Assembly: GCF_900103475.1 (NCBI RefSeq)
Contig: NZ_FNHG01000011.1
Span: forward strand, 36,573-100,572
Direction of reading: 5' to 3'
Length of the DNA stretch: 64,000 bases
Source of the DNA: Maricaulis salignorans
GTDB lineage: Bacteria > Pseudomonadota > Alphaproteobacteria > Caulobacterales > Maricaulaceae
Shown here: in pieces, positions 8,636-17,670 of the stretch
Numbering within the stretch: position 1 is the stretch's first letter
Layout of the letters: each line of letters starts with the position of its first letter
Notes under the pieces: model-generated
The model's database searches: none
The model's input: the letters and a program-made list of their open reading frames with translations, nothing else
What the model was told of the DNA's origin: nothing
Translations under genes and position numbers: made by a program

Positions 8636-10003
8636 CTATCGAAGCGCGAGCAGGCGCGCCTCATCGGTAACCACATAAACAGTCTCGTTGGCAATCACCG
8701 GTGCCACAAAGACCGTGGCGCCCAACGAGAACTGACGGATGATTTCGCCGTCATATGCATTGACCAAAACACCATCGCCGCTGCTCGAGGCCAGGAAAAC
8801 CCGGCCGCCAGCGAGAACAGGACCAGCCCAGGCAATACGGTTCTTGCGCCGGTTCGGATTCTCGAACAAATCGAGCTGGGTGATCCAGTGGACCACGCCG
8901 GTATTGCGGTTGAGGCAAACCAGTTCGGCTTCGCTGGTGGTGACGTAGAGGAAATCCCCGGCGACCCACGGCGTGTGGAGACCACCGGCCGGCTGTGTCC
9001 ATATCCGCTCGCCTGTGCGCAATTCAATCGCCACCAGCGTGCCTGAATGGCTCATCGCATACACGGTGCCGTCCAGGATGACCGGGCTACCGGCAACATC
9101 ATTGATTTCCGACATGGCCGTCAGGCCCGCGCCGCGCGTGAGACTGTCGGACCAGACCGGATTGCCGTTCTGCACCCGCAGCGCCACCAGCTCGCCGGAG
9201 GCAAACGGGGCCACGACGATATCGCCCAGCACAGCGGGGCTCGGCCCGGTCAGCAGACGCGCCGTCTCGACGATGCCCTGATAGGTCCACAGGACCGATC
9301 CGGTCGCGGCGTCCAGCGCCAGCAATTCATTGTCATCACTGGTGACGAAAACGCGGCCATCGGCGACGGTTGGGGCGCCATGGAAGGGGACGAGCGTTTC
9401 GGTGCGCCAGACTTCAGCGCCCGTGGCCGCGTCAAGCGCGACGAAAAAATTAAATCCGGAATGAGCGTAGATACGCCCTGAATCATGGGCCAGCCCGGAA
9501 CCGAAGGACATGCGGTCATAGCGGTTGGGAACGTCCAGACGCACGGACCAGACTTCCTGCCCGGACTCAGCATCAAGCGCAGAAATCTGCCCGGTCGCAT
9601 CGCCTGCAAAGATATGGCCGTCAGCGATAACAGGCCGCGCATTGAGCCGGCGGTCATTATTGGAGCCCTGACCAACAGACTGGCGCCAGGCGACGGCAAG
9701 ATCGCCACTGGCCTGGGTGTGTTGCAGCGCGTGCGTCGGATAGCCGCCCGGCTGCGGCCAGACCGTATTGACATAGGCCGGCGGCAAGGTGACGGCCGGG
9801 ATGTCCGCATCAGCGCTGATTTGCAGCGTCTGCTCGAAACTGAGGATCGAGACACGCCCGTCGGTTGGCGCCGTATCGCTATCTTCATCGCCATTCGACA
9901 GAAAGTCGAAGGCGTTCATCGGATTGGGCACCGATGAACAGGCCGCCAATGGGGCCAGCATGAGGGCCAGAACGGCCGTACGAAAACGCTTTACATCAAT
10001 CAT
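8636..10003 (-). CDS. bamB: Outer membrane assembly lipoprotein BamB-like (PQQ repeat)
   Basis: The 455-residue protein begins MIDVKRFRTAVLALMLAPLA and continues to a lipobox LAAC, so it is a lipoprotein. The body is a chain of PQQ-type beta-propeller blades (GQISALDAESGQEVW, LVALDAATGAEVWR-like, GTLVALELRTGERIW-like repeats). BamB is the propeller subunit of the BAM complex that inserts outer-membrane proteins. I chose the ATG at 10003 because the signal peptide starts there and it overlaps the upstream gene by eight bases; the frame is open further upstream without a signal sequence. Confidence 0.88.
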   Translation of the reverse strand: MIDVKRFRTAVLALMLAPLAACSSVPNPMNAFDFLSNGDEDSDTAPTDGRVSILSFEQTLQISADADIPAVTLPPAYVNTVWPQPGGYPTHALQHTQASGDLAVAWRQSVGQGSNNDRRLNARPVIADGHIFAGDATGQISALDAESGQEVWSVRLDVPNRYDRMSFGSGLAHDSGRIYAHSGFNFFVALDAATGAEVWRTETLVPFHGAPTVADGRVFVTSDDNELLALDAATGSVLWTYQGIVETARLLTGPSPAVLGDIVVAPFASGELVALRVQNGNPVWSDSLTRGAGLTAMSEINDVAGSPVILDGTVYAMSHSGTLVAIELRTGERIWTQPAGGLHTPWVAGDFLYVTTSEAELVCLNRNTGVVHWITQLDLFENPNRRKNRIAWAGPVLAGGRVFLASSSGDGVLVNAYDGEIIRQFSLGATVFVAPVIANETVYVVTDEARLLALR

Positions 10004-10751
10004 CGCCCGAATCCCCGGCGCTAGCTTGTTCAGTCTCTGGTTCGATCTCGCTGCCAGCAGCGTCATCGACCGGCGCAGGCGCCGCGATTTCAGTGGTCGC
10101 GGGCGCGCCGTCGGCGGCAATCAGTGCCAGGCCTTCCAGCGCCCGCCGGGCCACACCCTGCGGTGCATCAAAACTCGTCGAAAGGAATTGATATTCGCGC
10201 TGGGCGCGCTCCCTGTCGCCAGCGCGCAGGGCTGCAACGGCAATCGCTTCGCGCGCCAGATGCCGATAGGGCGAAGTCGCCGTTGTCAGCGGCGTCAGGC
10301 GAATCTCGACATCGCTGAAGCTCAGCGTATCCCACAACGCCCAGACGGCCTTGAGACTGGCGAGGTCGCGGATCAGCGGTTCGGCTGTACGCGAGGCGGC
10401 CTGCTCATAGAAGGCGGCCGCCGTCGCATTGTCGCCGGCTTCGAGCGCCATGGCAGCGCGTTGCAGCAGCGCCAGGGTTGCATAGGACGCGGTTCCGGTT
10501 TCCGCCAGAGTGTCAAAGCCCGCAACGGCCTGGGCCGAACGATCGGCCTCCAGCGCGTTGATCGCCACTTCATAGGAATCCGAGGACTGCTCGCGCGTTG
10601 AGGTCTGCCACGCCTGCCAGCCCTGATAGCCAGCGGTTCCAACGATGATCGCAGCGGCAACACCGAGCACAAGCGGGCCGTATTGGCGCGCCAGATCCTG
10701 GTATTTGTCTCTGCGAAGTTCCTCGTCAACTTCTTCGAAAATATCGACCAC
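9996..10751 (-). CDS. YfgM-like tetratricopeptide membrane protein (TPR_21)
   Basis: 251 residues with a cytoplasmic N-terminus (VDIFEEVDEELRRDKYQDL), one membrane segment at about residues 27-47, and a periplasmic TPR-like helical region. The terminal 35 residues are acidic and low complexity. It resembles YfgM, a periplasmic chaperone partner of SecYEG usually encoded next to bamB and der, as here. The start codon is GTG. I am sure of the family, less so of the exact role. Confidence 0.82.
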   Translation of the reverse strand: MVDIFEEVDEELRRDKYQDLARQYGPLVLGVAAAIIVGTAGYQGWQAWQTSTREQSSDSYEVAINALEADRSAQAVAGFDTLAETGTASYATLALLQRAAMALEAGDNATAAAFYEQAASRTAEPLIRDLASLKAVWALWDTLSFSDVEIRLTPLTTATSPYRHLAREAIAVAALRAGDRERAQREYQFLSTSFDAPQGVARRALEGLALIAADGAPATTEIAAPAPVDDAAGSEIEPETEQASAGDSGDD

Positions 10752-10825
10752 GTCGAAGCGGCTCCATGCTTATGGGATAATATCCGCGCGACCCTAGCGT
10801 CCGCGCGCCCAAGCGGCAACAGACC

Positions 10826-11653
10826 TCAACCGTCAATCCGTCTCAGCGTGTAGACCTCGTCGCCCGAGGGGAAGCTGCGATCACGCACCTCGCTGGCATA
10901 GCGTGCGACGGCAGCATCGGTGCGCTCGGCCATATTGTCATAGCGCTTGACGAATTTGGGCGTCCAGTCGAACACGCCCAGCATGTCCTGGGTGACCAGG
11001 ATTTGTCCGTCGCAATGGCCCGACGCGCCGATCCCGATCGTCGGAACCTTGACGGTCCCGGTGATTTCGCGGGCCAATTCCTCATCGACCCCCTCGATCA
11101 CAATGGCGAAGGCGCCCGCCTTCTCCGCGATGACCGCTTCCTCGATGACGCGATCTCGCTCGGCACCGGTCTTGCCTTTCGCCTTGAACCCGCCCTCGGC
11201 CAGCGCCGCCTGCGGCCGCAAGCCGACATGACCGATCACCGGGATGGAGCGTTGCGCCATGAATTCAATCGTGTCGCCAGCATAGGTGCCACTTTCGATC
11301 TTGATCGCCTGGCAGCCGGTCTCGCTCATGATACGGGCCGCGTTCTCGAAGGCTTGCTGTGGTGATTTTTCATAGCTGCCGAAGGGCATGTCGACGGCCA
11401 CCAGGGCACGGTTCGCACCGCGCATCACCGCCTGGCCATGCAGGATCATCATGTCGAGGGTGACACCGATCGTGCTCGCCAGGCCGTGGACGACCATGCC
11501 GACGCTGTCGCCGACCAGTAGCAGGTCGCAATGCGGGTCGAGCAGGCGGGCCATCGGCGCATCATAGGCGGTCAGGCAGACCAGGGGTTCGAGCCCCTTG
11601 CGCGCGCGGATATCGGCGGCGGTGATACGACGGGTCTGGGTCTGGGCGGACAT
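10826..11653 (-). CDS. panB: 3-methyl-2-oxobutanoate hydroxymethyltransferase
   Basis: Ketopantoate hydroxymethyltransferase, the first step of pantothenate and CoA synthesis. 275 residues, normal family length, starting MSAQTQTRRITAADIRARKG. Conserved metal and substrate features include LLVGDSVGMVVHG, VAVDMPFGSYE and IKIESG. The ATG at 11653 is preferred to an in-frame upstream start at 11725 because homology begins here. A gap of about 75 bases separates it from the TPR gene downstream; panC is not nearby. Confidence 0.95.
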   Translation of the reverse strand: MSAQTQTRRITAADIRARKGLEPLVCLTAYDAPMARLLDPHCDLLLVGDSVGMVVHGLASTIGVTLDMMILHGQAVMRGANRALVAVDMPFGSYEKSPQQAFENAARIMSETGCQAIKIESGTYAGDTIEFMAQRSIPVIGHVGLRPQAALAEGGFKAKGKTGAERDRVIEEAVIAEKAGAFAIVIEGVDEELAREITGTVKVPTIGIGASGHCDGQILVTQDMLGVFDWTPKFVKRYDNMAERTDAAVARYASEVRDRSFPSGDEVYTLRRIDG

Positions 11654-11766
11654 GGGTGCGGCCTCTCGGGGCTGGGATTGCCTTGAGACTAGCGCACCAT
11701 GCTGCAGCGCAAAAGTCTTGAGCACTCCGGCCCGTCAAACTGGCTGCGACTTTTGCTGGTCAGACT

Positions 11767-12108
11767 CTAGGCGAGCCGGCGCGGCAGGATCAGCGCCACC
11801 ATCCCCAACGCCACGGCCATGGCGAGTGCCGCCATCGTCTCCGGAGACATCAGGAAAGCGAAATTCGCGATCAGGCCATCGGCCGGGATCTGCACCTGGG
11901 TGAACACGCCTTCCAGCTGGGTGCCGGCAATCGCCGAGCCGATCGAGCCGGCCCCACCGAGCACCAGGGCACGCTTGCGGTCCGGATGCGACAGCTGCGC
12001 CACGACCTTGGCCGAAAAGGCGTCCGCCTCGGCCTGTTCATTCAAAGGCTCTGCCGCCTCCGCGAAGGCCGCCATGAGCCGCTGGTCAAAGGCATCGTTC
12101 ATAGTCAT
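11767..12108 (-). CDS. Small membrane protein, putative anti-sigma partner (cassette 1)
   Basis: 113 residues: a soluble, acidic N-terminal 45 residues (NDAFDQRLMAAFAEAAEPL) and two hydrophobic stretches, the last ending in PRRLA. No ZAS-type HxxxCxxC motif is present. Its start overlaps the stop of the sigma gene (ATGA), the usual position for an anti-sigma factor. A like-organised protein follows the second sigma gene at 13758. Anti-sigma function is inferred from position and topology only. A second ATG lies two codons in. Confidence 0.65.
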   Translation of the reverse strand: MTMNDAFDQRLMAAFAEAAEPLNEQAEADAFSAKVVAQLSHPDRKRALVLGGAGSIGSAIAGTQLEGVFTQVQIPADGLIANFAFLMSPETMAALAMAVALGMVALILPRRLA

Positions 12109-12647
12109 GACGCCACTACCTCCGATTCCGCAAAATAGGCCTGCAATTTGGCACGCCCGCGATTGACATGCGACTTGATGGTCCCCAGCGGCATGCCGGT
12201 CGCCTCTGCAGCTTCCGAATGCGACATCCCGCAAGAATAACACATCACCACCGCCACGCGCTCTTCGTCTTTCAATGTGGTGAGGGCGCGGTCGAGATCA
12301 ACCACATTGCCCATGTCCCGGGGCGCCTCACTATCTTCCATACCGCTGCCGAAACGCTCCATCGCCCTGTCGGTCGATTTGCGCTTGCGCGCCGATTTGA
12401 GGAATTCCGTGTAGGCGATCGAGCACAGCCAGGATTTGAAGCTGCCCGTACCCAGGAAACTGCCAATTTTCTCGAAAGCCCGGATGAATGTGTCCTGGGC
12501 GAGATCATCGGCCAGGGCATGATTGCGGCACATACGGTGCAACATGCCGCGCACCACGCCCTGATGGCGCCGGACCAGCTCTCCGAAGGCGGCGACATTC
12601 TTCGTCGCCATCACCAGAGCTGTGAGTTCTTCGTCCGACGCCCGCAT
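12105..12647 (-). CDS. ECF-family RNA polymerase sigma factor (cassette 1)
   Basis: 180 residues. Region 2 is visible as HALADDLAQDTFIRAFEKIGSF followed by SWLCSIAYTEF. Region 4 has the helix-turn-helix SHSEAAEATGMPLGTIKSHV and ends RGRAKLQAYF. The region 2-4 linker contains an acidic stretch. It lies between a DUF6249-like gene (12 bases upstream) and the putative anti-sigma gene (ATGA overlap). The promoter class it recognises cannot be read from the sequence. Confidence 0.92.
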   Translation of the reverse strand: MRASDEELTALVMATKNVAAFGELVRRHQGVVRGMLHRMCRNHALADDLAQDTFIRAFEKIGSFLGTGSFKSWLCSIAYTEFLKSARKRKSTDRAMERFGSGMEDSEAPRDMGNVVDLDRALTTLKDEERVAVVMCYSCGMSHSEAAEATGMPLGTIKSHVNRGRAKLQAYFAESEVVAS

Positions 12648-12658
12648 GGCCCGTGCCC

Positions 12659-13042
12659 CTACTTCGCGTCTTTTTTCGAACCCATCAGGCCGAACCCGAT
12701 CAGGACGAGTCCGATCAAGCCCGGGAACGCGGCGATGCCGGCCATGACGCGGAAAGCGTCCTCTACTTCGTCATCAATGCCCGTGGCCGTCCAGCCCAGC
12801 ACGACGAAGGCGATGGCGACTGCCAGCAAAATGGCACCGGATTTGAGATCGCCACCGCGATCCTTGTTGGGCATGCCCAGCGAACTCACCAGTTCGGGCG
12901 TCAGCTGTTGCCCTGCGCGAATAGCCTCTTCGACCGTGTGAAGCGCGGCCTTGCGCTTTTGCGTTCCGCCATTGACCGCAATAAAAACGATCAATGCAAT
13001 CATGACACAACCGAAGAAAGGCACCAGTACTGCCGGACCCAT
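12659..13042 (-). CDS. DUF6249-like small membrane protein (cassette 1)
   Basis: 127 residues with an N-terminal membrane segment (VLVPFFGCVMIALIVFIAV), a basic cytoplasmic helix pair (KRKAALHTVEEAIRAG then LTPELVSSLG), and two further membrane segments. This is the layout of DUF6249 proteins, often encoded beside ECF sigma genes. GGAGG lies five bases before the ATG at 13042. It leads the first sigma cassette and has a recognisable relative, 14607-15020, leading the second. Function unknown; a membrane input component is a reasonable guess. Confidence 0.78.
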   Translation of the reverse strand: MGPAVLVPFFGCVMIALIVFIAVNGGTQKRKAALHTVEEAIRAGQQLTPELVSSLGMPNKDRGGDLKSGAILLAVAIAFVVLGWTATGIDDEVEDAFRVMAGIAAFPGLIGLVLIGFGLMGSKKDAK

Positions 13043-13122
13043 ATCAACCTCCATAACCAGGCAACACCACGCCGCCTCATATCGATAAGATGCATCCCGA
13101 CCCGCAAACGGATGCAGAGACA

Positions 13123-13680
13123 TCAGCCAATGATGGCTACACCAAACAAGTACATGTGAACATTGATGATTATCAGGGCGAGCAAGGCACCCAGAACGAT
13201 CGCGGTCAGGTCCCCGCCCCAGCCCTTGACCACAGGCGGCGGCGTTTCGCGCAGACAGGCGGAGACATAGGTGATGCACGACCAGATGAAAAAGCCGCCA
13301 AACAGCAGCATCGCCGACAATTCCCCATTGGCGAGCAGATGCGCACCCGACCAGAGCGCAACACCGGCCAGCATCGGGTGCCGCACAACGCGCCGGATAT
13401 GGCCCGGCGCGTAGGCCGACATCAGAAGGATGAGTGCGAGCGGCACAACAAGGAAGGCGACATGCCGGCTCCAGATCGGCGGCACCCACACGACGACTGG
13501 CGGATGGGCGATGATCTTGCCGTAGATCAAAAGACCGAAACCAATCAGCGACAGAGCCGTGTAGATCAGCTTGTAGGGCATCTCGCCCAGGCCCGCCTTG
13601 AGCCGAGGGCGCAATCCGGGAATGACCTGCAGCGAATGCACACCCAGAAACAAGATCAGTCCAGCTGCCAGTATCAACAT
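13123..13680 (-). CDS. NnrU family membrane protein
   Basis: 185 residues with about five membrane helices and the family pattern GVHSLQVIPGLRPRL near the start, HIRRVVRHPMLAGVALWSGAH in the middle and a final helix. NnrU was first described with denitrification genes but is found widely; the fold resembles isoprenylcysteine methyltransferase-like membrane proteins. It sits between the two sigma cassettes in the same orientation and has its own G-rich ribosome binding site. No denitrification enzymes are visible in the window. Confidence 0.88.
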   Translation of the reverse strand: MLILAAGLILFLGVHSLQVIPGLRPRLKAGLGEMPYKLIYTALSLIGFGLLIYGKIIAHPPVVVWVPPIWSRHVAFLVVPLALILLMSAYAPGHIRRVVRHPMLAGVALWSGAHLLANGELSAMLLFGGFFIWSCITYVSACLRETPPPVVKGWGGDLTAIVLGALLALIIINVHMYLFGVAIIG

Positions 13681-13757
13681 GTCGCCCCCCGCGTTTCGCC
13701 GCGACTATAGGCGATTCATCAGCTCAGGAACGGAAAACCTGCAAAACGATCCGCCGG

Positions 13758-14078
13758 CTAGAGCAGTCGCTGGACCCAGGCCGGCAAGGGCACGGTGCGC
13801 GTCGCCAGATAATAGCCCGCCAGCGCCAGCAGTCCGGTCGCCGCGAGCATCAAGACGGCCTGCCCGAATGATGCCGGCAGGTTCAGCACCAGAATCACGA
13901 GAATGGGGCGAAGCAGCAGGAGCGCGACAAACACGACGAGACCGGCCAGCGCGGCGCGTGCCAATCCCAGGTGCAGCCGGCGTTGGGCAATGCGCTGCAT
14001 GGTGGCGGCGCGGAAAGCCTGATCGACAACCGGCGCCTCGCCAGCCTCGAAAAACGCCTTGAGCGGATCAGTGGTCAT
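13758..14078 (-). CDS. Small membrane protein, putative anti-sigma partner (cassette 2)
   Basis: 106 residues: a soluble N-terminus (DPLKAFFEAGEAPVVDQAF) and two hydrophobic segments, from about residue 35 to 58 and 65 to 88. It overlaps the sigma gene by 11 bases. The N-terminal AFFEAGEAP resembles AFAEAAEPL in the corresponding protein of cassette 1, which supports common descent. As there, anti-sigma activity is inferred from position; no zinc-binding motif is seen. Confidence 0.65.
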   Translation of the reverse strand: MTTDPLKAFFEAGEAPVVDQAFRAATMQRIAQRRLHLGLARAALAGLVVFVALLLLRPILVILVLNLPASFGQAVLMLAATGLLALAGYYLATRTVPLPAWVQRLL

Positions 14079-14607
14079 CTTCACGCACTCCCAATATCTC
14101 CACCAGCCGGGCCCGGCCGCGTGAGACATGTGATTTTACCGTACCAAGCGGCATTTCCAAAATTTGCGCCGCATCGGCATGCGACCAGTCGCCGGCGAGA
14201 CACAAGGCGACTGCGGCGCGCTGGTCCGGCGGCAATTGTGCCAGCGCCTGCTGCATCGCAATATTCATTTCCGTACCGGGCTGGTCATGCCCGGGTCGCT
14301 CCTCCTGCCAGTCGGTCTCGCGCTGGCGGCTGCGCGACATCGACCGGGCCATGCCCTGGGCCCGCCGCCAGGCGATACCGAACAGCCAGGACCGGACACG
14401 TTCGGGTTTGTCCAGCGTGCGCAGCGATGTCCAGGCCGCCAGGAAAGTCTCCTGCGCCAGATCATCCGCATCGGCCTCATGCCGGCAGACACGGCGCAAG
14501 AAGCTGCGGACCGCCTGTTGATGGCGGTCCACAAGTCTTGCAAACGCATTGTCCGAGCCTGCCCGAGCCGCTGCGACCAGCGCGGCATCGGTCCCGTGCG
14601 CCGACAT
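14068..14607 (-). CDS. ECF-family RNA polymerase sigma factor (cassette 2)
   Basis: 179 residues. Region 2 is EADADDLAQETFLAAW with SWLFGIAWRRA; region 4 is SHADAAQILEMPLGTVKSHV and ends RGRARLVEILGV. The ATG at 14607 overlaps the stop of the upstream DUF6249-like gene as TGATG, and this start gives the standard ECF length. The region 4 core PLGT(V/I)KSHVxRGRA(R/K)L is shared with the cassette 1 sigma factor, but other parts have diverged, so the two probably read different promoters. Confidence 0.92.
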   Translation of the reverse strand: MSAHGTDAALVAAARAGSDNAFARLVDRHQQAVRSFLRRVCRHEADADDLAQETFLAAWTSLRTLDKPERVRSWLFGIAWRRAQGMARSMSRSRQRETDWQEERPGHDQPGTEMNIAMQQALAQLPPDQRAAVALCLAGDWSHADAAQILEMPLGTVKSHVSRGRARLVEILGVREDDH

Positions 14608-15020
14608 CAGCCGCCCTTGCGACCGCTCTTGAACATGGCCGAGACCAGAAAGGCGAAGGAGAGCACGCCCAAAATCATAGCGACGAAGTAGAGTTCCGTA
14701 TCGACGCCGCCAATCCACCCGGTATAGCCGGTAAAGGCGAACACCCCGGCGAGACCGCCAAACAGAACGACCAGAAAGGCCCGGCCACCGCCGGAATGCC
14801 GCTCGCCATCATACCCCGTATCGTCATCGTCGGAGGTGTCCGGCGCGTCCAGGCTGGCAATCAATTCGGCCGGCGCCTCTTTACCCGCAGCCGCATAGGT
14901 CTTGATCAGATCGATCTTGGCCTGGGTCCGCTTGAAACGCATCAGGCTGCCCCAGCCGGCTCCGACAAACCAGAAGAGCGGGAAGAGGAGCCACCAATAG
15001 CTTTGAAACAGGTCAATCAT
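14607..15020 (-). CDS. DUF6249-like small membrane protein (cassette 2)
   Basis: 137 residues: N-terminal membrane segment (SYWWLLFPLFWFVGAGWGSL), a basic amphipathic region (RTQAKIDLIKTYAAAGK then PAELIASLD), an acidic run of aspartates, and two more membrane helices. The PAELIASLD stretch aligns with PELVSSLG of the cassette 1 protein. It is coupled to the sigma gene by a one-base overlap. Function unknown; probably part of the signalling unit. Confidence 0.75.
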   Translation of the reverse strand: MIDLFQSYWWLLFPLFWFVGAGWGSLMRFKRTQAKIDLIKTYAAAGKEAPAELIASLDAPDTSDDDDTGYDGERHSGGGRAFLVVLFGGLAGVFAFTGYTGWIGGVDTELYFVAMILGVLSFAFLVSAMFKSGRKGG

Positions 15021-15121
15021 AATCAGTCCTTTCGTGCCGTAGCGATCTTGCTTTCATAAACAGGTCGCCGCTGCGGCGTGATATGGATGCAAACCCTGTG
15101 CAGATTATTCCGCCTCTCGCA

Positions 15122-15970
15122 TCACACCACGCCGTCGAAGACCGTCAGCAATTCGGCCGGTGTCGGCCGGACCCGGTAATTATCGGTCTCATGGGTCCAC
15201 AGGATCCCGCCCCCCGCTGCAAGGGCAATCACGGTCGGCAAGACGGTCTCGGAGCGATAGCCCAGCAATTCCATCCCCAGCGGCAGGCCGGCCGGATTAT
15301 CAATTCCGAGCAGGCGTCCTGCGGCATTGCCGGTGTCGGAATAGAATTCCAGCCCGTCCGGCCTGCCCCGGGCGAGCGCCCTCGTCTTGCCAACCGATTG
15401 CGGGGCGATGAAGGCGACCCGGATGCCGCGCTCCACAAAGGGTGAAATCCCGGCTGCCATCTCATTGACCTGCCCCATGCAGAGCGGACACCAATTGCCG
15501 CGAATGAAGATCAGCACGGCGGGAGTTTCGGTCAGGGCCCGGGAACTCACAACATCGCCCGCGCTGTCGAGCACCTCGAAGTCCGGCAAGGCATTACCCG
15601 CCGCAATCGCCGGGCTCGGCTTGCGGTTGAAGCGCGAATACCAGAAAACATAGATCAGGAAGCTGGCAAAACCCGCGAGCGCCCAATAGACCAGATCGCG
15701 TTCACCGCCGGCAAAATGCGCCTCCCAGGCGGCCAGCAACACGCCCGCGAGGCCCGCGGCGATGAAGAGCGGGAGATTGGCGCTGGTGCGGGCCATGCGG
15801 CGTGTCAGCATCGCGATCGACAGGATCACCACGATCGGCGCGACCGTGAGCAGCACACCCAGCCAGCCGATCCAGTGATGACCGGAGTCCAGGCCCTGTC
15901 CGGCCTTGATCACCAGGATGATTGCGCCGGTCAGATAGACCATCACATAGATGCGTTTGAGCGTATTCAT
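15122..15970 (-). CDS. Membrane-anchored redoxin (AhpC/TSA family)
   Basis: 282 residues: four hydrophobic segments in the first 115 residues, then a thioredoxin-fold domain of the peroxiredoxin type. The active site reads GNWCPLCMGQ, a CxxC in which the first cysteine is preceded by W. The domain is likely periplasmic or at the membrane face. Excellent ribosome binding site GGGGAGG before the ATG. Substrate and redox partner are unknown; a peroxiredoxin or thiol-disulfide role is plausible. Confidence 0.8.
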   Translation of the reverse strand: MNTLKRIYVMVYLTGAIILVIKAGQGLDSGHHWIGWLGVLLTVAPIVVILSIAMLTRRMARTSANLPLFIAAGLAGVLLAAWEAHFAGGERDLVYWALAGFASFLIYVFWYSRFNRKPSPAIAAGNALPDFEVLDSAGDVVSSRALTETPAVLIFIRGNWCPLCMGQVNEMAAGISPFVERGIRVAFIAPQSVGKTRALARGRPDGLEFYSDTGNAAGRLLGIDNPAGLPLGMELLGYRSETVLPTVIALAAGGGILWTHETDNYRVRPTPAELLTVFDGVV

Positions 15971-16041
15971 GACCGCCTCCCCGTTTGCGTGACGCCAGCT
16001 CTAGCAGCTGGGGTCACGCAGGGGCAGTCACGAGCGGGTTA

Positions 16042-17529
16042 TCAGCCCTGTTGGTCGAGCGGATTGGCAGTCATGTCCGGCAGATCGATGATGATTTCGC
16101 TGCTGGCTGCGGCCTCGCCGCGCATGAAGCGATGCATCGCCGCGGCGACCTCCGGCGTGGTCATGAAGAGATTATGCCCCGCATTGCGCACGATGATCTG
16201 CTCGACATGGCTCAGGCCAGAGACGGAAGCGGCCTGGGCGTCGGGATAGGTCCGCCCGTCCAGCGTCCCCGTGAGCAGCAGGACCGGCGTATCACCGTGG
16301 GGGCGCTCGCGGAATTCACCGCCAAGATCAAATCCGTCCCAGGCGCCCCGGATCTGCGGCATCGGGAAGTTGAGATAGCCACCGATCAGACCGGTTTCAG
16401 CCTGGCGTTCGAATTCAGCGAGGCGCTCATCATCGATCCCGGAGGCGAGATCCATCGCCGTCGACATCGCACTCAGTGTAATAGGCTCACCCATAGACCA
16501 GAAGCGCTGTAACAGCAGGACTGCCAGAGTGCTATGGCCAGCCTCCAGCTCGGTATAGAGCATCAAGAGCAGGGCCGCATATTGCGGGTCCGAGATCAGG
16601 CCCGATGAGAATTCCTGCAGATTGCGGCGCTGCAACAGGAAGGGCCGTGTTTCGCCATCCTCCTGCGGCACCTGCACCAGCATGGGCTCAGCCTCGAACC
16701 GGGCGTGCACACGTCGCATCAGGCCAGCGACATCGGGATAGAGGGCCCGCGCCGCCGGCTGGGTGTCGATGGCCGCCTGCAGACGCGCGAAATAACGATC
16801 GGTTTCGGCCGGCATCTTGACCGTCTGGTCGAGCCCTTCCGCGCTGGCCAGGATTACCCGGTCGAGCTGTTCGGGAATCTCCTTCAGCGCCGCCAGGGCG
16901 AGATGGCTGCCATAGGATATCCCCCACAGCGAAATCTGTTCGGCGCCGAGATGCTCCCGCAGCGCGGCCAGGTCCTGCACGCTCTCGCGCGTCGTATAGC
17001 CCGTGACGTCGACGCCCTGCTCGCGCCAGAACACACCACACTCTTCAACAGCACGCCGATAGGCCGCCGCGTATTCGGCATCGCTGACCCTTTGGGTCTC
17101 GGAGACTGGCTGCGAAGAGACGCAGCGCGGCAATTCGGTCGAACCGCCCGTGCCGCGCTGATCAAAGGCGATGACATCGCCATGCTGGCGCATCTCCTGG
17201 AACAGGGGGAAGCGTGGTCCGCGTGCCGTGCCGCTGCCCGAACCGCCCGGTCCGCCGGAGAGATAAACGATGGGCGAGCCCGGATTCTCGCCCGTCGCGG
17301 GAAAACGGATATAGCTCACCTCGATCATGCGGCTGGCCGGGTCGGCACGGTTTTCCGGCACAAGGACCGTCCCGTGAAAGGCCGCGACGCTGTCGCCGCT
17401 GCGCGCGGTGAACTCGATGGCATCCTCGCCATAGGCATTGGCGCCAGGCACTGATTGCGCGAAGACGGCGGGCGACAGCAAGATGGCACTCAGCGCCGTT
17501 GCCAGAATGGATTGCTTCCAGGACATCAT
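16042..17529 (-). CDS. Secreted alpha/beta hydrolase, peptidase S33 (TAP-like) type
   Basis: 495 residues with an N-terminal signal peptide ending near SPAVFAQS. The hydrolase has oxyanion-region YLSGGPGGSGSG, FDQRGTGGS, nucleophile elbow GISYGSHLAL, a late aspartate in LLTGTLDGRTYPD and the histidine in RNAGHNLFM, with the C-terminal lid typical of tripeptidyl/proline aminopeptidase-like S33 enzymes. Likely periplasmic. Divergent from the LytTR membrane regulator 141 bases away, which may control it. Start supported by CGGAG seven bases upstream. Confidence 0.87.
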   Translation of the reverse strand: MMSWKQSILATALSAILLSPAVFAQSVPGANAYGEDAIEFTARSGDSVAAFHGTVLVPENRADPASRMIEVSYIRFPATGENPGSPIVYLSGGPGGSGSGTARGPRFPLFQEMRQHGDVIAFDQRGTGGSTELPRCVSSQPVSETQRVSDAEYAAAYRRAVEECGVFWREQGVDVTGYTTRESVQDLAALREHLGAEQISLWGISYGSHLALAALKEIPEQLDRVILASAEGLDQTVKMPAETDRYFARLQAAIDTQPAARALYPDVAGLMRRVHARFEAEPMLVQVPQEDGETRPFLLQRRNLQEFSSGLISDPQYAALLLMLYTELEAGHSTLAVLLLQRFWSMGEPITLSAMSTAMDLASGIDDERLAEFERQAETGLIGGYLNFPMPQIRGAWDGFDLGGEFRERPHGDTPVLLLTGTLDGRTYPDAQAASVSGLSHVEQIIVRNAGHNLFMTTPEVAAAMHRFMRGEAAASSEIIIDLPDMTANPLDQQG

Positions 17530-17670
17530 GTTTCACTCCGTAACCTTGAGCCCCCCGGCTCGCACGCATCCTGCCTTCCAGGCACGCCCATGCACGCGCC
17601 AATCGGGCAATGGTCACTTCTGGCCGTTGAACGGCGGGACGTTCACGCGCCTGCGCGCTAGAGTGACGTC

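Noticed and set aside
7494..8678. Long plus-strand open frame antisense to der
   Set aside because: der is fully conserved; the antisense frame is a composition effect.
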